Of a stretch of 64,000 bases of DNA, positions 25,896 to 36,938 are shown in pieces. A program made the position numbers and the translations under genes. Positions within the stretch are counted from its first letter, which is position 1. Each line of letters starts with the position of its first letter. The stretch comes from Sphagnum compactum. Its lineage: Eukaryota > Bryophyta > Sphagnopsida > Sphagnales. A model generated the notes under the pieces. That model did not search any database and was not told the DNA's origin. It saw only the letters and a list, made by a program, of their open reading frames with translations. The stretch lies in the NCBI GenBank assembly GCA_965153455.1, contig OZ234495.1, forward strand, positions 20,766,875 through 20,830,874, read 5' to 3'.

Positions 25896-26098
25896 GATAA
25901 TCTCTAGGTATAAACTTGCTTATTTACAAGGAAATATTTAAAACATAATTTATATGTATAAATTCCTTGATACAAGTAACAATAGTGCCCATCATGCCAC
26001 CAAAGTTTTTTAAAAACAACCTTTTTCAAATATAAAATGTTCAAAGTTTGGTACATGAATAAAATCAATCCACTAATTTGACAAACAAGGTTAAAGTT

Positions 26099-26230
26099 CA
26101 CCCATATGGTCATCATTGAAATCAAAGCATTGAATATTATCATACATATATTTAAAAATTAATAACATGTAAGCACCTATATGGTCACCATCAAAATCAA
26201 AAGTGTTGAATGTTATCTTACATGTATGTA
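26099..26230. repeat. 75-bp tandem duplication
   Basis: Units at about 26099 and 26174 share cacc-atatggtca-cat, aaatcaaa and ttgaat-ttatc-tacat. Non-coding. Confidence 0.7.
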
Positions 26231-26942
26231 CAATTTTGGCCTTCACGTTACTATGCATTGCTAGTGATGATCAATTATTTTATTATTATGGTAGATTTTT
26301 GGAGAATAGGAATATATTTTTAATGTTAATGCTATTGTATAAATGTAATCACATTTGTGCAACATTACAAATAGATTGTTCAAGGTCAAGTCCAAATGTT
26401 ATGTTAGTTTCATATATGTTAATGTGAAAAGGCCACACAATGAATTATCTATCTATTGCGTGATATTTGCATAGACATAGACATTTATATTAATTTATAA
26501 TCATATGGTGTCATTTAATATTTTTTCATCATTGGTGTATTTGAATCATATATTGTGCAATGAATATTAAGAGTGGAGGCTCATACTTTGATTAATATCC
26601 AATGATTGTTGTTTGTGAATACATTTGAAAACAATTGTTTAAGTATCTATGTATGGTTCATGTGATTGCATATGTGTGTTGTTGGTAACTTAATGACTAT
26701 AGTTTTTGAATGTATAGCATTTGCATTGTGACTACTAGGTGTTGGTTGTTTAACCATCCATTAAGATCAAAAAAAAAAATTTCATTGTTTTTAATTAATT
26801 GGAGTTCTTTGTGCCAATAGTTGATAATAACATCATCAATAATGTCATTGTTTGAATCGTCATTTATTGTAATTATATTATATTATTTTTCATTGTTGGA
26901 ATTTAATGGGTGATGTTTTTATTGGATGGTTTGATTTCATTG

Positions 26943-28072
26943 CACTACAAGAAATCATGGTTTTTCAAAAGGTTCAATTTGACTAAAGTGTTCACATTGA
27001 CCGAAAGGATGTTCATTTTGACTAAAAGCATGGGGCATGAAAAACACATAGTTATTTTGGTTGGTTCTTCCAACCGAAGTGACCATTTTGACCAAATGTT
27101 AAGTTGTACATCTAATCAAGAAAAAAAATAAAATTAAATGGTCCATCAAGATGCCCATGGCCTAATCAAATTGACCATGTTTAATGGCCATGTTTAATCA
27201 AATTGACCTAGTAGGCATTGTAAGTAAATACTTACCATCTATCTACCTATGTCCTACTTACCTATTTACCTACCATCTACCTACTTATTTCCTACCTACC
27301 TACTTACTTACCTATTTATGTCCTACCTACCTATTATCTACCAAAATTATCTATTTATCTACCTACCCACCCATCTATTTATATATCTACCTATTTAATA
27401 TCTACCTATCTACTATCTATTTACATTTAAAAACATAGTTAAATAGGCATGTGTACCTACCTATCTATCTAGTTGGGTACCTACTAACCTACTTATGAAA
27501 AAAATTTGAAATTCAAATGTTGTACACATTGACAAAATATTTCATGGAAGTTCAAGGAAACATGTTAATCCATTTGGTATCATATTGTTTTACAAAGTGA
27601 TGAGGTGGTTTGATGACCAAGACATTGGTGTGACGCCAAGGAAACCAAGGTTAAATTTTTTTAACCGACATATACTATGTGGAATATGCATATTCGTATA
27701 TATATCTTGTACATGTGTGTAAATGTATAATACCTAGGTGGGTTGTGGATGGGTAAGTAGGAGGCCATGGTGGGTAGTAGGTCATGGGTGGGTGGGTAGG
27801 TAAGTATGTACTTATTATTTATTTATTATTTACATTTTATATTTACAATTTGAATCATTTTTTAAATTAAACCGTTTTGGCCACCCAATTTTTTTGTCCA
27901 ATTTGACTGGTCAAAAAAACCATTTTATGGTCAATAAAAAAAACCACCAATTAAATTAGACATGTTCAAATTGACTTGTCAAGTATGACTAAATGGTCAA
28001 ATTGATCAAATGTCAAAATGATTGGTTTTTGGTTTAATTTTTCAATCAAATAAATTGTGATTTCTTGTAGTG
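26943..28072. mobile_element. Non-autonomous CACTA (En/Spm-type) DNA transposon, 1130 bp
   Basis: The left end reads CACTACAAGAAATCA (26943-26957) and the right end is its exact reverse complement (28058-28072). CACTACAAGAAA is the classic terminus of plant CACTA elements. The bases just outside are TTG on the left (26940-26942) and TTG on the right (28073-28075), the 3-bp target duplication this superfamily makes. Subterminal regions carry arrays of TTGAC motifs, forward on the left (about six between 26970 and 27210) and largely as GTCAA on the right (27890-28020), which is typical of transposase-binding subterminal repeats. The interior has no transposase, only a degenerate CTAC/CTAT microsatellite. 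The element must be moved in trans. Confidence 0.9.
27232..27485. repeat. Degenerate CTAC/CTAT tetranucleotide array inside the CACTA element
   Basis: About 250 bases of ctac, ctat and ttac quadruplets with interruptions. The open frame across it (27184-27438) is an artefact of the repeat. Confidence 0.85.
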
Positions 28073-28149
28073 TTGGTTATATTATGGTTTGATGTAGATG
28101 TAATAATTTATAATGATCCTCTTTTTAAGTTTGTTTTGGGCATGCCTTG

Positions 28150-29560
28150 AATAGTTAGAGAAGGATTACAAATCCATCTATGGAATGTAAAACGTGATAA
28201 TATAACGTATATGTTGTGCATATTTAGTGACATATTATCAGGTGGGTAACGAAGGTCTATGATTAAGTGATCAAATGTTTATCCTTGTACTTTGAAATAT
28301 GTGAGACAAAAGGCTAAAACAAATAGTAATTGATATATATTGATTATGAATGTTTTGGAAATGTTTGAATTTAGTATTTGGTGATGATATGGGTAATATT
28401 GGTATGACATTTTTAAGGATTTTTCAAATCTCATGTCTTGTAAACTAACATGTTTTTTAATGAAATTGTTAAAATTGACTAAAATATTAATAGGTGGATG
28501 CATCGTAATATCTTTTTGTATCCATTTGACATCTATGAAGGATATATTTTTGATATAGCCAATGCTACCATTAACAATCTTTAATTTAAGATATAATTTT
28601 TTTGTTATAATGAATTTTGGTCCTTTATATATATATTTAAAAGGTGCTAAATATTGAGGTTTGTTTGTGGACATTACTTGTCTTATAATGTATTTTATAT
28701 CATTATGTATTAAAAAAAAATTATAAATGTCAATTGAAACAATAGTGTAACATTTTTGTTTGATGTTTTTGAATGGATATCTATGATGTAACAATTTACA
28801 ACATTCTATAATTCATTAAAAAAAATAATGTATGTTGCAATATTCCATGGATTGTTAAATAAATTGATATACATATAAAAAAAGAAAGGTGTTTTTATAG
28901 GTTGAAGCTTGAATTTAAAACATTTCTCATTCAAAGGTTTTTTAAACTAATTTCATATTGATTTTTTTTTGTTTCATTTTCTATTAGTATAATAATATTT
29001 AATTTAATGTAACTTTTCCAAAGGCTTTTACATATGACTTTTTTTTAGTTGATTTTGTGAACATAAAAATTGGTTGGATGTTCGTTGAATATAATGGTGT
29101 GTCAATGATTGGTGGAAATTGTAAAAAATCTTCCATGAATATTATGTTGATTTCCCAAATGGTAAAAGGTTATATTTCATTTTTAGTAATTTTAAGTATA
29201 TTGTGGCAAATAAAGTGCAACCTATTATTGATATTTCATCAATAATTAATTGGATACTGGGCCATACATCTATGATTGTGTTGGGTTTGGTTATAGTGGT
29301 GTGTTTATTAATTGACAATCTCAATAAATGTATATTGTTGGTCCACTTATTAATATTACTACATTTGCATATTCGAAGATTTTTTTGATTTCTTGTTGTT
29401 AAAACATAATCTTGGATAACTTTGTTTTTTTTAAATACATGTAACACCTCCTATACATTGTAATATTTGATTTTTTGTTATACTTTCATTGAAGTTTTTG
29501 AATATAATCACTTGTAAATTGTTTAATTTATATATATATCATAATTTTAATGGATAATGG
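28150..29560 (-). pseudogene. Decayed PIF1-type DNA helicase (Helitron-like or dispersed)
   Basis: Read on the minus strand, fragments of a PIF1-family helicase follow each other in the correct order across frame changes. The Walker B region LIIDEISIIGCTLFATIYLK is near 29240-29180, followed by PFG and a DFLQFPP-like stretch near 29140. The later part is in an open frame of 171 codons (28794-28279) with IITKKLYLKLKIVNGSIGYI, PINILVNFNN and a C-terminal ...TYFKVQG. After a stop, DLRYPPDNMSLN follows near 28250. A clear Walker A was not found, although residual GG-K text lies near 29450. PIF1 helicases in plant repeats usually come from Helitrons, but no Rep domain or Helitron ends are visible here. 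It is non-functional. Confidence 0.65.
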
Positions 29561-29639
29561 TGAATAAACATTTATATTATCAATGAAGGTTTATTTTTTA
29601 ATCATTTTCAATATTATATAATTGCATGTCATTAGATGG

Positions 29640-30027
29640 TAAACCCTAAATCCAATTGTGAATTTTGATATAATATTGTCATTTGTCCTCCTAGTTGATA
29701 TAATCCTATGTAAATCATTTGGTAGAGCCCAAACTTTTAAAGATATTCATGCAAGGGTAGTTTTTTTAACCTAGAGGTAGAATTTGGGTCCTCATCCTTA
29801 CGTTATTTTTCCAAGTAAACAAGGACCTCCCTCCAAGAAGTCCCTTGGGAAAAGGACTTGCCATGCACTAGAATGATGTTTTGGAAATCAACCCAATCCA
29901 TGACGTAACCAAGTGTAGGAAGTGTCTTGTTAATGTGACAACACGCCATTGGACAAGAACTCTTGAGTTTATATCACATATCCTTTTGCCTTTTGACAAT
30001 TTTGTATGTCCCTAATACCTTTTTTTA
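29640..30027. other. Intergenic, nothing recognised
   Basis: AT-rich spacer between the decayed helicase and the decayed frame at 30 kb. No feature is seen. Confidence 0.4.
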
Positions 30028-30820
30028 TTGTTCATGGTTGTTGGTTGGTTAAACTTCATAACTTACCCTCTTTTTGATGCAGTGGCACATGTAAAAACCG
30101 ATATTTATCCCTTCCAAGTAGCATTATGGGATACCCATGCGATGTTACCTGAGGTTGTTCGATCACATGTCTTGTCTTTCAAGAGTTTAGTGGTGCAATC
30201 CTATCCTTAAATGTAATATTCTTTGATGGACCAATGACATGAATAGGAATTTATTTTGCTTTTGACAAACGTTCTTTTGGATGTTGTGCGAACACATCTT
30301 TGTTCCTATGCATGTCCAACAATAAGGGGTTGGTTATTAGTTTGTCCTAGCACCCCTTCATTTCATTTGTCCTTAACCCCTTTCCTTATAGCGTTACGTA
30401 TTCGTCTCAATATACCACATCCTATGGTTGCACATCTTTCACGATGTTAGTGTGGTCATACCATTGACGATTTGAATATTTATTTGTTATGTTGCCCGTG
30501 CAGGAGCGAGCGCATTACAACTCATGATATTGTGTTGGAAAGTGGAGCTCACATACAAAAAGAGGCTTCCCCCCTTTTCCTTCACCATACACGAAGACAA
30601 ATGGATATTGTCATCATTAGAGACGGTTTTTAGACCTGGGTAGATGTTGTCATTGCCAATCTAACTCATATAGATTTGGCCCAACGTGCTTTGACGACAA
30701 CATATGTAGCAATAATTGTTGTGCAAAACAAGGCACAATTTTACACCGAACGAACGTTTGGAGATGATTTCACTTCCCTTGCCATAAACCTATGGTTGTT
30801 TCCATTTTCATTTTGATTTA
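30028..30820 (+). pseudogene. Decayed element-derived frame with CCHC-like and nuclease-like motifs
   Basis: A plus-strand frame remains readable with few stops. The part from 30256 to about 30800 has just two in-frame stops. It contains LRIRLNIPHP, a Cys/His cluster CGHTIDDLNIYLLCCPC, a THD, then QMDIVIIRDGF and VDVVIANLTHIDL. A cluster of this form followed by a DIV...VDVVIA motif is what I associate with hypothetical proteins of plant repetitive DNA. It resembles the zinc-finger plus restriction-like endonuclease tail of R2-type retroelements. The assignment is inference. No reverse transcriptase is found beside it. Confidence 0.4.
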
Positions 30821-31418
30821 TTTTTTACTTCTTGTGCACATGTCACTATAGCTTGCCATCAATAGACCTCTTTAGTACCTTTGATGCTTATATTTTATTA
30901 TAGACGAGTGTCGATAGTCCTTTAACGCGCACAAGCCATCATGATTTTTGAACGAGCTGCCACACTTAATCACAGTTCTTCAAATCCTTTCCACACATAC
31001 TAGTTATTGCACCTCCATCATTAATTGATTTGTGGTAGAGGATGCCTTTTTAGCATTGAGTTTTCTACTTCATTATTATTATTTTGATTTTTTGGTTTTT
31101 CCTTTCATGTGTTTACATTTGTTTCGACATGCCTTGTACTTATGGTGGATGGATTTCCATCCATGTTTATATATATATATATATACAGGGTTTTCCTTCT
31201 TCTAGGTTTCATAACCTGTAATCTCAACACTCCTTTGCAATCGGCTTGGCATTCCCATACAATGGATTATGTCCAATAACTAGCTCTTCTGCATTGGTTG
31301 CCATGAATAGTACAATTGAGTTGCTTGAATGGTGCAAAACACGAAGAAGCGAATAGAATGAAATGAAAAAGGATCTTAAATGTCCATTTTTAAAAAATGC
31401 ATTACAAAAGACCTAATA

Positions 31419-31970
31419 CCTTCAATGGATGAGATTCAAAGTTGGGCAAACTAAATTGTCCAAAATATCAAATCCAAAGAGTATGTTAAAAATTGAATGA
31501 ATGACATTCAAGTTTCATGAGTTTTGAATCATCCAAAAACTTTTTAAAATGCTCTACAAAAGTTTTCTAAATTGAATGGTCAAGATTGAAGATTAGGCGC
31601 ATCTTGAACATTAAAAAAAAGTCTTGCAAAGGGCTACTAAATTAGTGGCTGAGATTGAAAGTTGGTCACACGATTTAAAACATCTATAATATTTAAAAAA
31701 ATTAGAGTTGAAATTGGATGGCCAAGATTGAAGTTTGAGAAGATGGTAAACATCACCAAAAAAAAAAAGCTTTGCAAAATTAAAAAATTCCTGCAAAAAG
31801 TGAACGGCTGAGATTGAAGGATGGGTAGATATGCTTAAAATGCGCTAGGAAAAAAATCCAGCTAGGATTGAACGGCTGAGATTGAAGGATCGCAGAAATG
31901 CTTTAAAAGCGCAACGAAACAAAAATCCTGATAAAATTGAACGGATGAGATTGAAGGACGGGCAGACTTG
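31419..31970. repeat. Degenerate 67-75-bp tandem repeat upstream of the SOUL gene
   Basis: About eight units, each centred on aacggctgagattgaagg-t or a decayed form (near 31425, 31500, 31577, 31645, 31718, 31803, 31870, 31939). The last three, nearest the gene, are the best conserved and 67-69 bp apart; those further away are more diverged. The array ends about 0.57 kb before the SOUL start codon. Confidence 0.75.
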
Positions 31971-32543
31971 CTTGCGAGGCAAAGACATGGCTGCTCACTT
32001 GCGTGGCCGCCACGCGTCCTGACAACCGGCAGGAGCCGGGAACATTCATGGGGCGAAACCCGTTTCTCCCTGTTCGGAACCATCTAGACACGACCAAATG
32101 GCGGAAAAGTGACGGACGGAATTCCCTCACGACCATTCGCGTACCGTGGCCCATTGTGAGACGTCAGATATAGGGTATCGAACGGCTGTCGACCAACAAG
32201 AGCTTCATGGCGCATGGTTGGATCATCTTCTCTTGGGCTTCTTCGCCGCTTTGCTGCGTTTGCGTGCGCCTGTTGCTCTGCGCATTGGTACAAATACAAC
32301 CGCGAATTCGCTTCAAAATTTAGACAATCACACAGAGAGCTTCGAAGCAGCTGAGAATATCTAGTTGTTATTTTTCTGGCGACTTTCAAAATATATTTAG
32401 TGGCGCATTTTATCCACATTCTTTGGTGAAGTTTTTGTTGTGAAGGTCCTTTTTTTTTTTTTTGGTTGCCGGGGAGAAAGTTTTCGTGTCTGTTTAGTGT
32501 GGCAATTTTTGTGCCGCTGGTGAGTCGTTTTCGACGTGCAGCC
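31971..32543 (+). promoter_or_regulatory. SOUL gene promoter and 5' leader
   Basis: GC rises sharply from about 31950. An ACGT-core motif (gacgtcag) lies at 32160-32167. A poly-T tract lies at about 32450-32463, within the likely leader. No TATA box could be fixed confidently. Confidence 0.35.
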
Positions 32544-33389
32544 ATGGGGATGATGTTGGGCAAAATCACGGTGGAAACGCCGAAGTATCAAATGATTGAG
32601 AAGAAAGAGGAGTTCGAGATCCGGGAGTATGAGCCGTCTGTAGTGGCGGAAGTAACGTACGACCCGAAGGAGATGAAGAGGGGGAGAGATGGCGGATTCA
32701 TGATTCTTGCAGGATATATCGGCGCCCTCGGGTCACCGTGTAACAAGAAGAAGGGGACCGAAGCCGCTGGCGAGAAGATCGCCATGACTGCTCCGGTTAT
32801 TACACAGGAACAATCACAAGGTGAGCAGAAAGTGAAAACATCACGTCCATCTTTCTTGTGCTTGACACCTAGGTAGTCATGAGGATAGTCCTTGAATGGT
32901 CCTTAGACAAGCAAGATCTCTGCTCCCTGCCTTCATGTTCTCTCTGAATGGAATGGCGAGAATGAGAATCTTAATGGAGAAGTGAGTTTTTTCTTATCAG
33001 AGTACTGCTATTTGGTTGCAGCTGGTGGCAGTGAGAAGATTGCAATGACAGCCCCAGTCATAACTGAAGAGACGCAAGAAGAGGGAGGTGAGAAGAAGCT
33101 GGTAACTATGCAGTTTGTGTTACCCTCAAAGTACACTACTGTGGAGGCTGCACCTGCACCAACAGACGAGCGTGTGAAGATCAAAGGTGTGCCTTCAAAA
33201 AAGATGGGAGTGATTACATTTAGTGGAAATGCTGATGACAAGCTCACGGTGCAACAATTGGAGAAATTGAAAACAGCTTTGCATGCTGCTGGATACAAAA
33301 TCAGTGGTGAGCACATACTGGCACGCTACAACCCTCCATGGACACCATGGTTTCTCAAAACCAATGAGGTCATGCTTCCTGTTGAGTAA
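32544..33389 (+). CDS. SOUL heme-binding protein, 214 aa, two exons
   Basis: Member of the SOUL/HBP family, small proteins that bind heme or other tetrapyrroles. The closest Arabidopsis relative I recognise is the cytosolic-type SOUL-1 (At2g37970, also about 215 aa). Exons are 32544-32820 and 33022-33389, joined by a 201-bp GT-AG intron; together 645 nt. The ATG at 32544 sits in gccATGggg and starts MGMMLGKITVETPKY, the family N-terminus; there is no signal or transit peptide. The conserved phrases FEIREYEPSVVAEVTY, KKLVTMQFVLPS, PTDERVKIK and LARYNPPWTPWFLKTNEVML are intact. The motif EKIAMTAPVIT occurs twice, once at the end of exon 1 and once at the start of exon 2, an internal repeat also seen in relatives. 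Confidence 0.95.
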
Positions 33390-36300
33390 TTGCATACATA
33401 CCTTTCCTTTCAGTAGATAGAAAAAACCTCATAGAGAGATTGCAGATTATATGCTGCAATATGCAATTACCCTCCTGTTATGCAATCCCTAGAGTATAAT
33501 ATGAATGTCAAATAGTCTTTCCTTGAAGATCCATCAGATTGTGCTTTTTTATTAGAGCTGCTGCTTCATGCAAACATACCTGTTTTCATGGAAGTTGTAC
33601 ACATGTATGTCATAGGAGAGTGTGTTGTCATCTAAAATGTATGCATTAGGACATTATCAAGGTTGAATAGATTGTCTCAAAGACCCATCAGATTGTGTTG
33701 TAACCCTAGACCCTAAACCCATCAGATTGTTTTTTAATTTAGGGCTACTGCTTCAGGCAAATGAACCCTTTTTTGTGGAAGCAAGCCACACACAGGTGTG
33801 TGTGTGTGTTACAGGAGAGTTTGTAACAATCTTGAGTGTAAGTATGTTGTTTATCCTTCAAACGTGAATACAGAGGAGCATTTCATATTCTTGTTTATCT
33901 TTACTATCTTTCATGTATGCAGATGGTTAGTTATACATGGGGTAGTATACAGTAGAGATGCTCTCAAGTTGCTCTCAAGGTCTTCTTTCTCTGTATGGAC
34001 AATGTGCAAATGAGACTTGGTGGTATGGTCAAAGTGATACCACATCTATCATCTTAATCTACATACAAAGTTTTGTAGATTGAAAACTATACAATACACA
34101 GTGGTTTGATACTAATATTATAATCAAAGTCAGAATAATTCAACTGATGATTTGAAGGAGAGTTTCTGCCATGCAAACTCTACCTGAGAAATTAAGTGCA
34201 CCACCATTGACATGGATTAGCTTTGGTGTTGAAGATCTTCTCACCAAAACTAGGACACCTCATGAATCTGCCCATCACTAACTGGGTGGAGATTTCCACA
34301 TCCTGATGTGATGCCACTTCATCTTCATGCTCCTGACTCACATTACCCAAATGCTACAGTCATTGAGATATTACAATTGCATACTGAAAGTGCAGACCCC
34401 ATGAGCGAGGTCCCCATGTTCTCGTGAAACAACGTAGGAAACAATTGAAGATATAGATGGTAAGTTCAGATGTGAGGTGAAAGTCCTAAGCTCTGAGGAG
34501 AGGATTACAGCCACTTCTACTTCCCCTTCTTCCTGGATTGATTTAAGGTGCTTAAAAACATTCATCAGAAAATAATTGACATGTACCATTTGGTTGAAGA
34601 ATCGTGTATAACCAAATGGTTGTGAGCTCCACCTTATTCTGCATCCCTGCAAACAATGTGCACACAGACATCCTAGAAGAGAACCATTGTTATTCATGAC
34701 AATGTAATGCATGTCCAATTTAGGCTCCGTATGGTACTATTTTCCCTATCTTGATGAAGGTTTTCTTCACTTCGCTTTAGTTTTTGTAAAAAGTAAAGAA
34801 TTCTAGGGCTTCCCTGTGGTTTGCTTCCACCTTCACCAACCTTTAGCAAGCAAGGATTGGATGGAAATATTTCCTGAGAATTTAAGTTCTCAGGAAATAT
34901 TCACAACAGGTATACATTCACAATGAGGCGAACCACCCACACAGAAAAGGTTGTAAATAGCTCCCCTAGTATAAAGTCTTCAAGAAACACCTAGCTGACT
35001 GTGTGAGGAGATGAAGAAGAAAATCAAACAAACTCACATTTTGATGCATCGCACCCCTGACATCATATTGTTTGCACCTCAAGGAGAGAGGGAGAAATCC
35101 TGGGTCCACCTGTGAACTGGAAATGGTTAGCAACTACAGTCTACCATGTTTCTGCAATTCTTGGTAGCAAAGAAAGGTGAACACTCAGACTGACATTAGT
35201 GTTTGGCAAGAAAAAAATTGTTCCCGCACATATGTCTTTAACCAGATTTGAGTAATCTGAACTAAATTCCCATAAGTCAGGCTGACTATGCACCTGAATG
35301 AAGTAGATTCAGATGGACAGTCAGCCCAACAACTTCTTTGTAATTGAGGTACCACGAAATGGGCCTAATTAGCAGATGTCTCTAGCCCCTAATGACATCT
35401 AGCAAAATGAGAAAAAGGAGGGACAATTTCAGGGCTTTTAGGTAGGAAGGTCTGACACGGTGAGGCACTAAACTAACATGTTTGTTGCACACACCTCTGT
35501 TTGCTTAAGATTGAAATAAGAACAGCATCAGCACAAGAGGGGGTTTCTAGTTTCTTACCTAAGCTACTTCTTTAGGACCCCATCAAAATTTGAGAAGAAA
35601 AAAGTTAAGGAACATATACCATGTACATGCGGATGACAACAGGATTCTACAAAGTTGCAAGTCTGTTAGTCATCAGCAAGATTTCAGAATTGTGCCCTGC
35701 TGGCGAGCCACCAAAAGGCTTCCAAGCTCCCTCACTTTGGATCTGTGAAAAACAGACTCACAGAAAGTCATAACCACCACCACCACTGCCACCAGAAGGA
35801 AAAGATAAATAGAGAGCAATACTGCAGTCAACCTCTGTAATTTATTTGTTGTAGAATGTACTCACCTGCTTGGCTGTGCTGGTATGAAACCCTCATCTGT
35901 ACTCCGTCACAGAGGAAAACAAAGCATCATGACACATACTGGATCTATGTCTTTATGAAATATGTGTGTCCAAGTTCACAGCAGAACAACTCACTGCACA
36001 CATACTCCTATACCGATACTCCAGACATTTCATCACCCTTGGTAACCATGTGGTATGAATACTACTCCAATTGCTGCATTGTCAAAATTTGAAGTTCATG
36101 ATGCAATGAGCCAAGATACTAAAACATCTCAAGTTGATTATAACATCTTCAACTCTGTTGAATGACAACCCAACTTTGTTTGCAGAAATGTTGCTATAAT
36201 GAAGACAAACAATCAAGACTAGTTTAAGTCATTCTTCTGCACTGCTGTTGGTGACTTCAGAGGGAAATAACCCATCTTAAATCCAGGACTGGTACCTCTT

Positions 36301-36938
36301 AGCTCTGCAAAATAACATGGACATTCAAGATTATTTGCCTTGATGTGTCATCAACTTATTGATTCAGAGTGGAAATGACTCACTTGGCCATGTGAATTTA
36401 CTGAAAAAGAAGGAAGAAGATTTAAAGCTCAATGAAATCCAACCCTGACCGTACATGCTTTATTTCAAGAAATATTTCAGAAGATGTGAGGGACATCCGC
36501 CTTCAAAGACCAATGAATCCAAAGAAATCTGTTGCATTTGGTGGTCAACTAAGAGAGTAAGAGGAGGATACCAGGCTTGGTATAGAAGATAGGGTACAAG
36601 TCTGAGGGCAAGGAATAACCCTATCTCATCATGGAATAAGCTCTGATTCCCCCACGCTGCAGATCTGTTTGATGGCAAAGCAGGACATTCTTTGCCTATA
36701 GCTGAGCTCCACAAGTACATAGAACTTTTGTGGTTCCAAATTACAAGAACTTTCATTTTGTTGATCTAATAAAAGTTGATTGCCTACCAAAAGGGCCAAA
36801 ACTTTAGAACCAAAGGAAGATGCCTTGAGCAGTCAAGTAGTGTACATTTGGAACTCAAATTGTGGCATACAATCCCATCACATTGGCAGCCAGGGTGAGA
36901 CCCAGTTGCTCTACTCCAATTTGGCATTGCCGATTCTT
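33390..36938. other. Intergenic between SOUL and PIN, no gene seen
   Basis: Probably includes the SOUL 3' untranslated region (to about 33700) and part of the PIN 3' untranslated region (from about 36400). Short open frames such as 34371-34718 and 36460-36756 on the minus strand show no recognisable family. A GT microsatellite lies near 33795-33810, and a perfect hairpin at 34866-34901 is listed separately. Confidence 0.45.
34866..34901. repeat. Perfect 15-bp inverted repeat with 6-nt loop
   Basis: Left arm aatatttcctgagaa (34866-34880), loop tttaag, right arm ttctcaggaaatatt (34887-34901). It lies in non-coding DNA between SOUL and PIN. Confidence 0.9.

Noticed and set aside
27184-27438. 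84-codon Tyr/Leu/Pro-rich frame
   Set aside because: It is a translation of the CTAC/CTAT microsatellite inside the CACTA element.
28279-28794. 171-codon minus-strand frame as a functional gene
   Set aside because: It carries the C-terminal part of a PIF1 helicase but lacks the ATPase half in frame, and homology continues past its stop; a relic.
34371-34718. 115-codon minus-strand frame as a gene
   Set aside because: No recognisable domain, no supporting splice partners, and located in spacer between SOUL and PIN.
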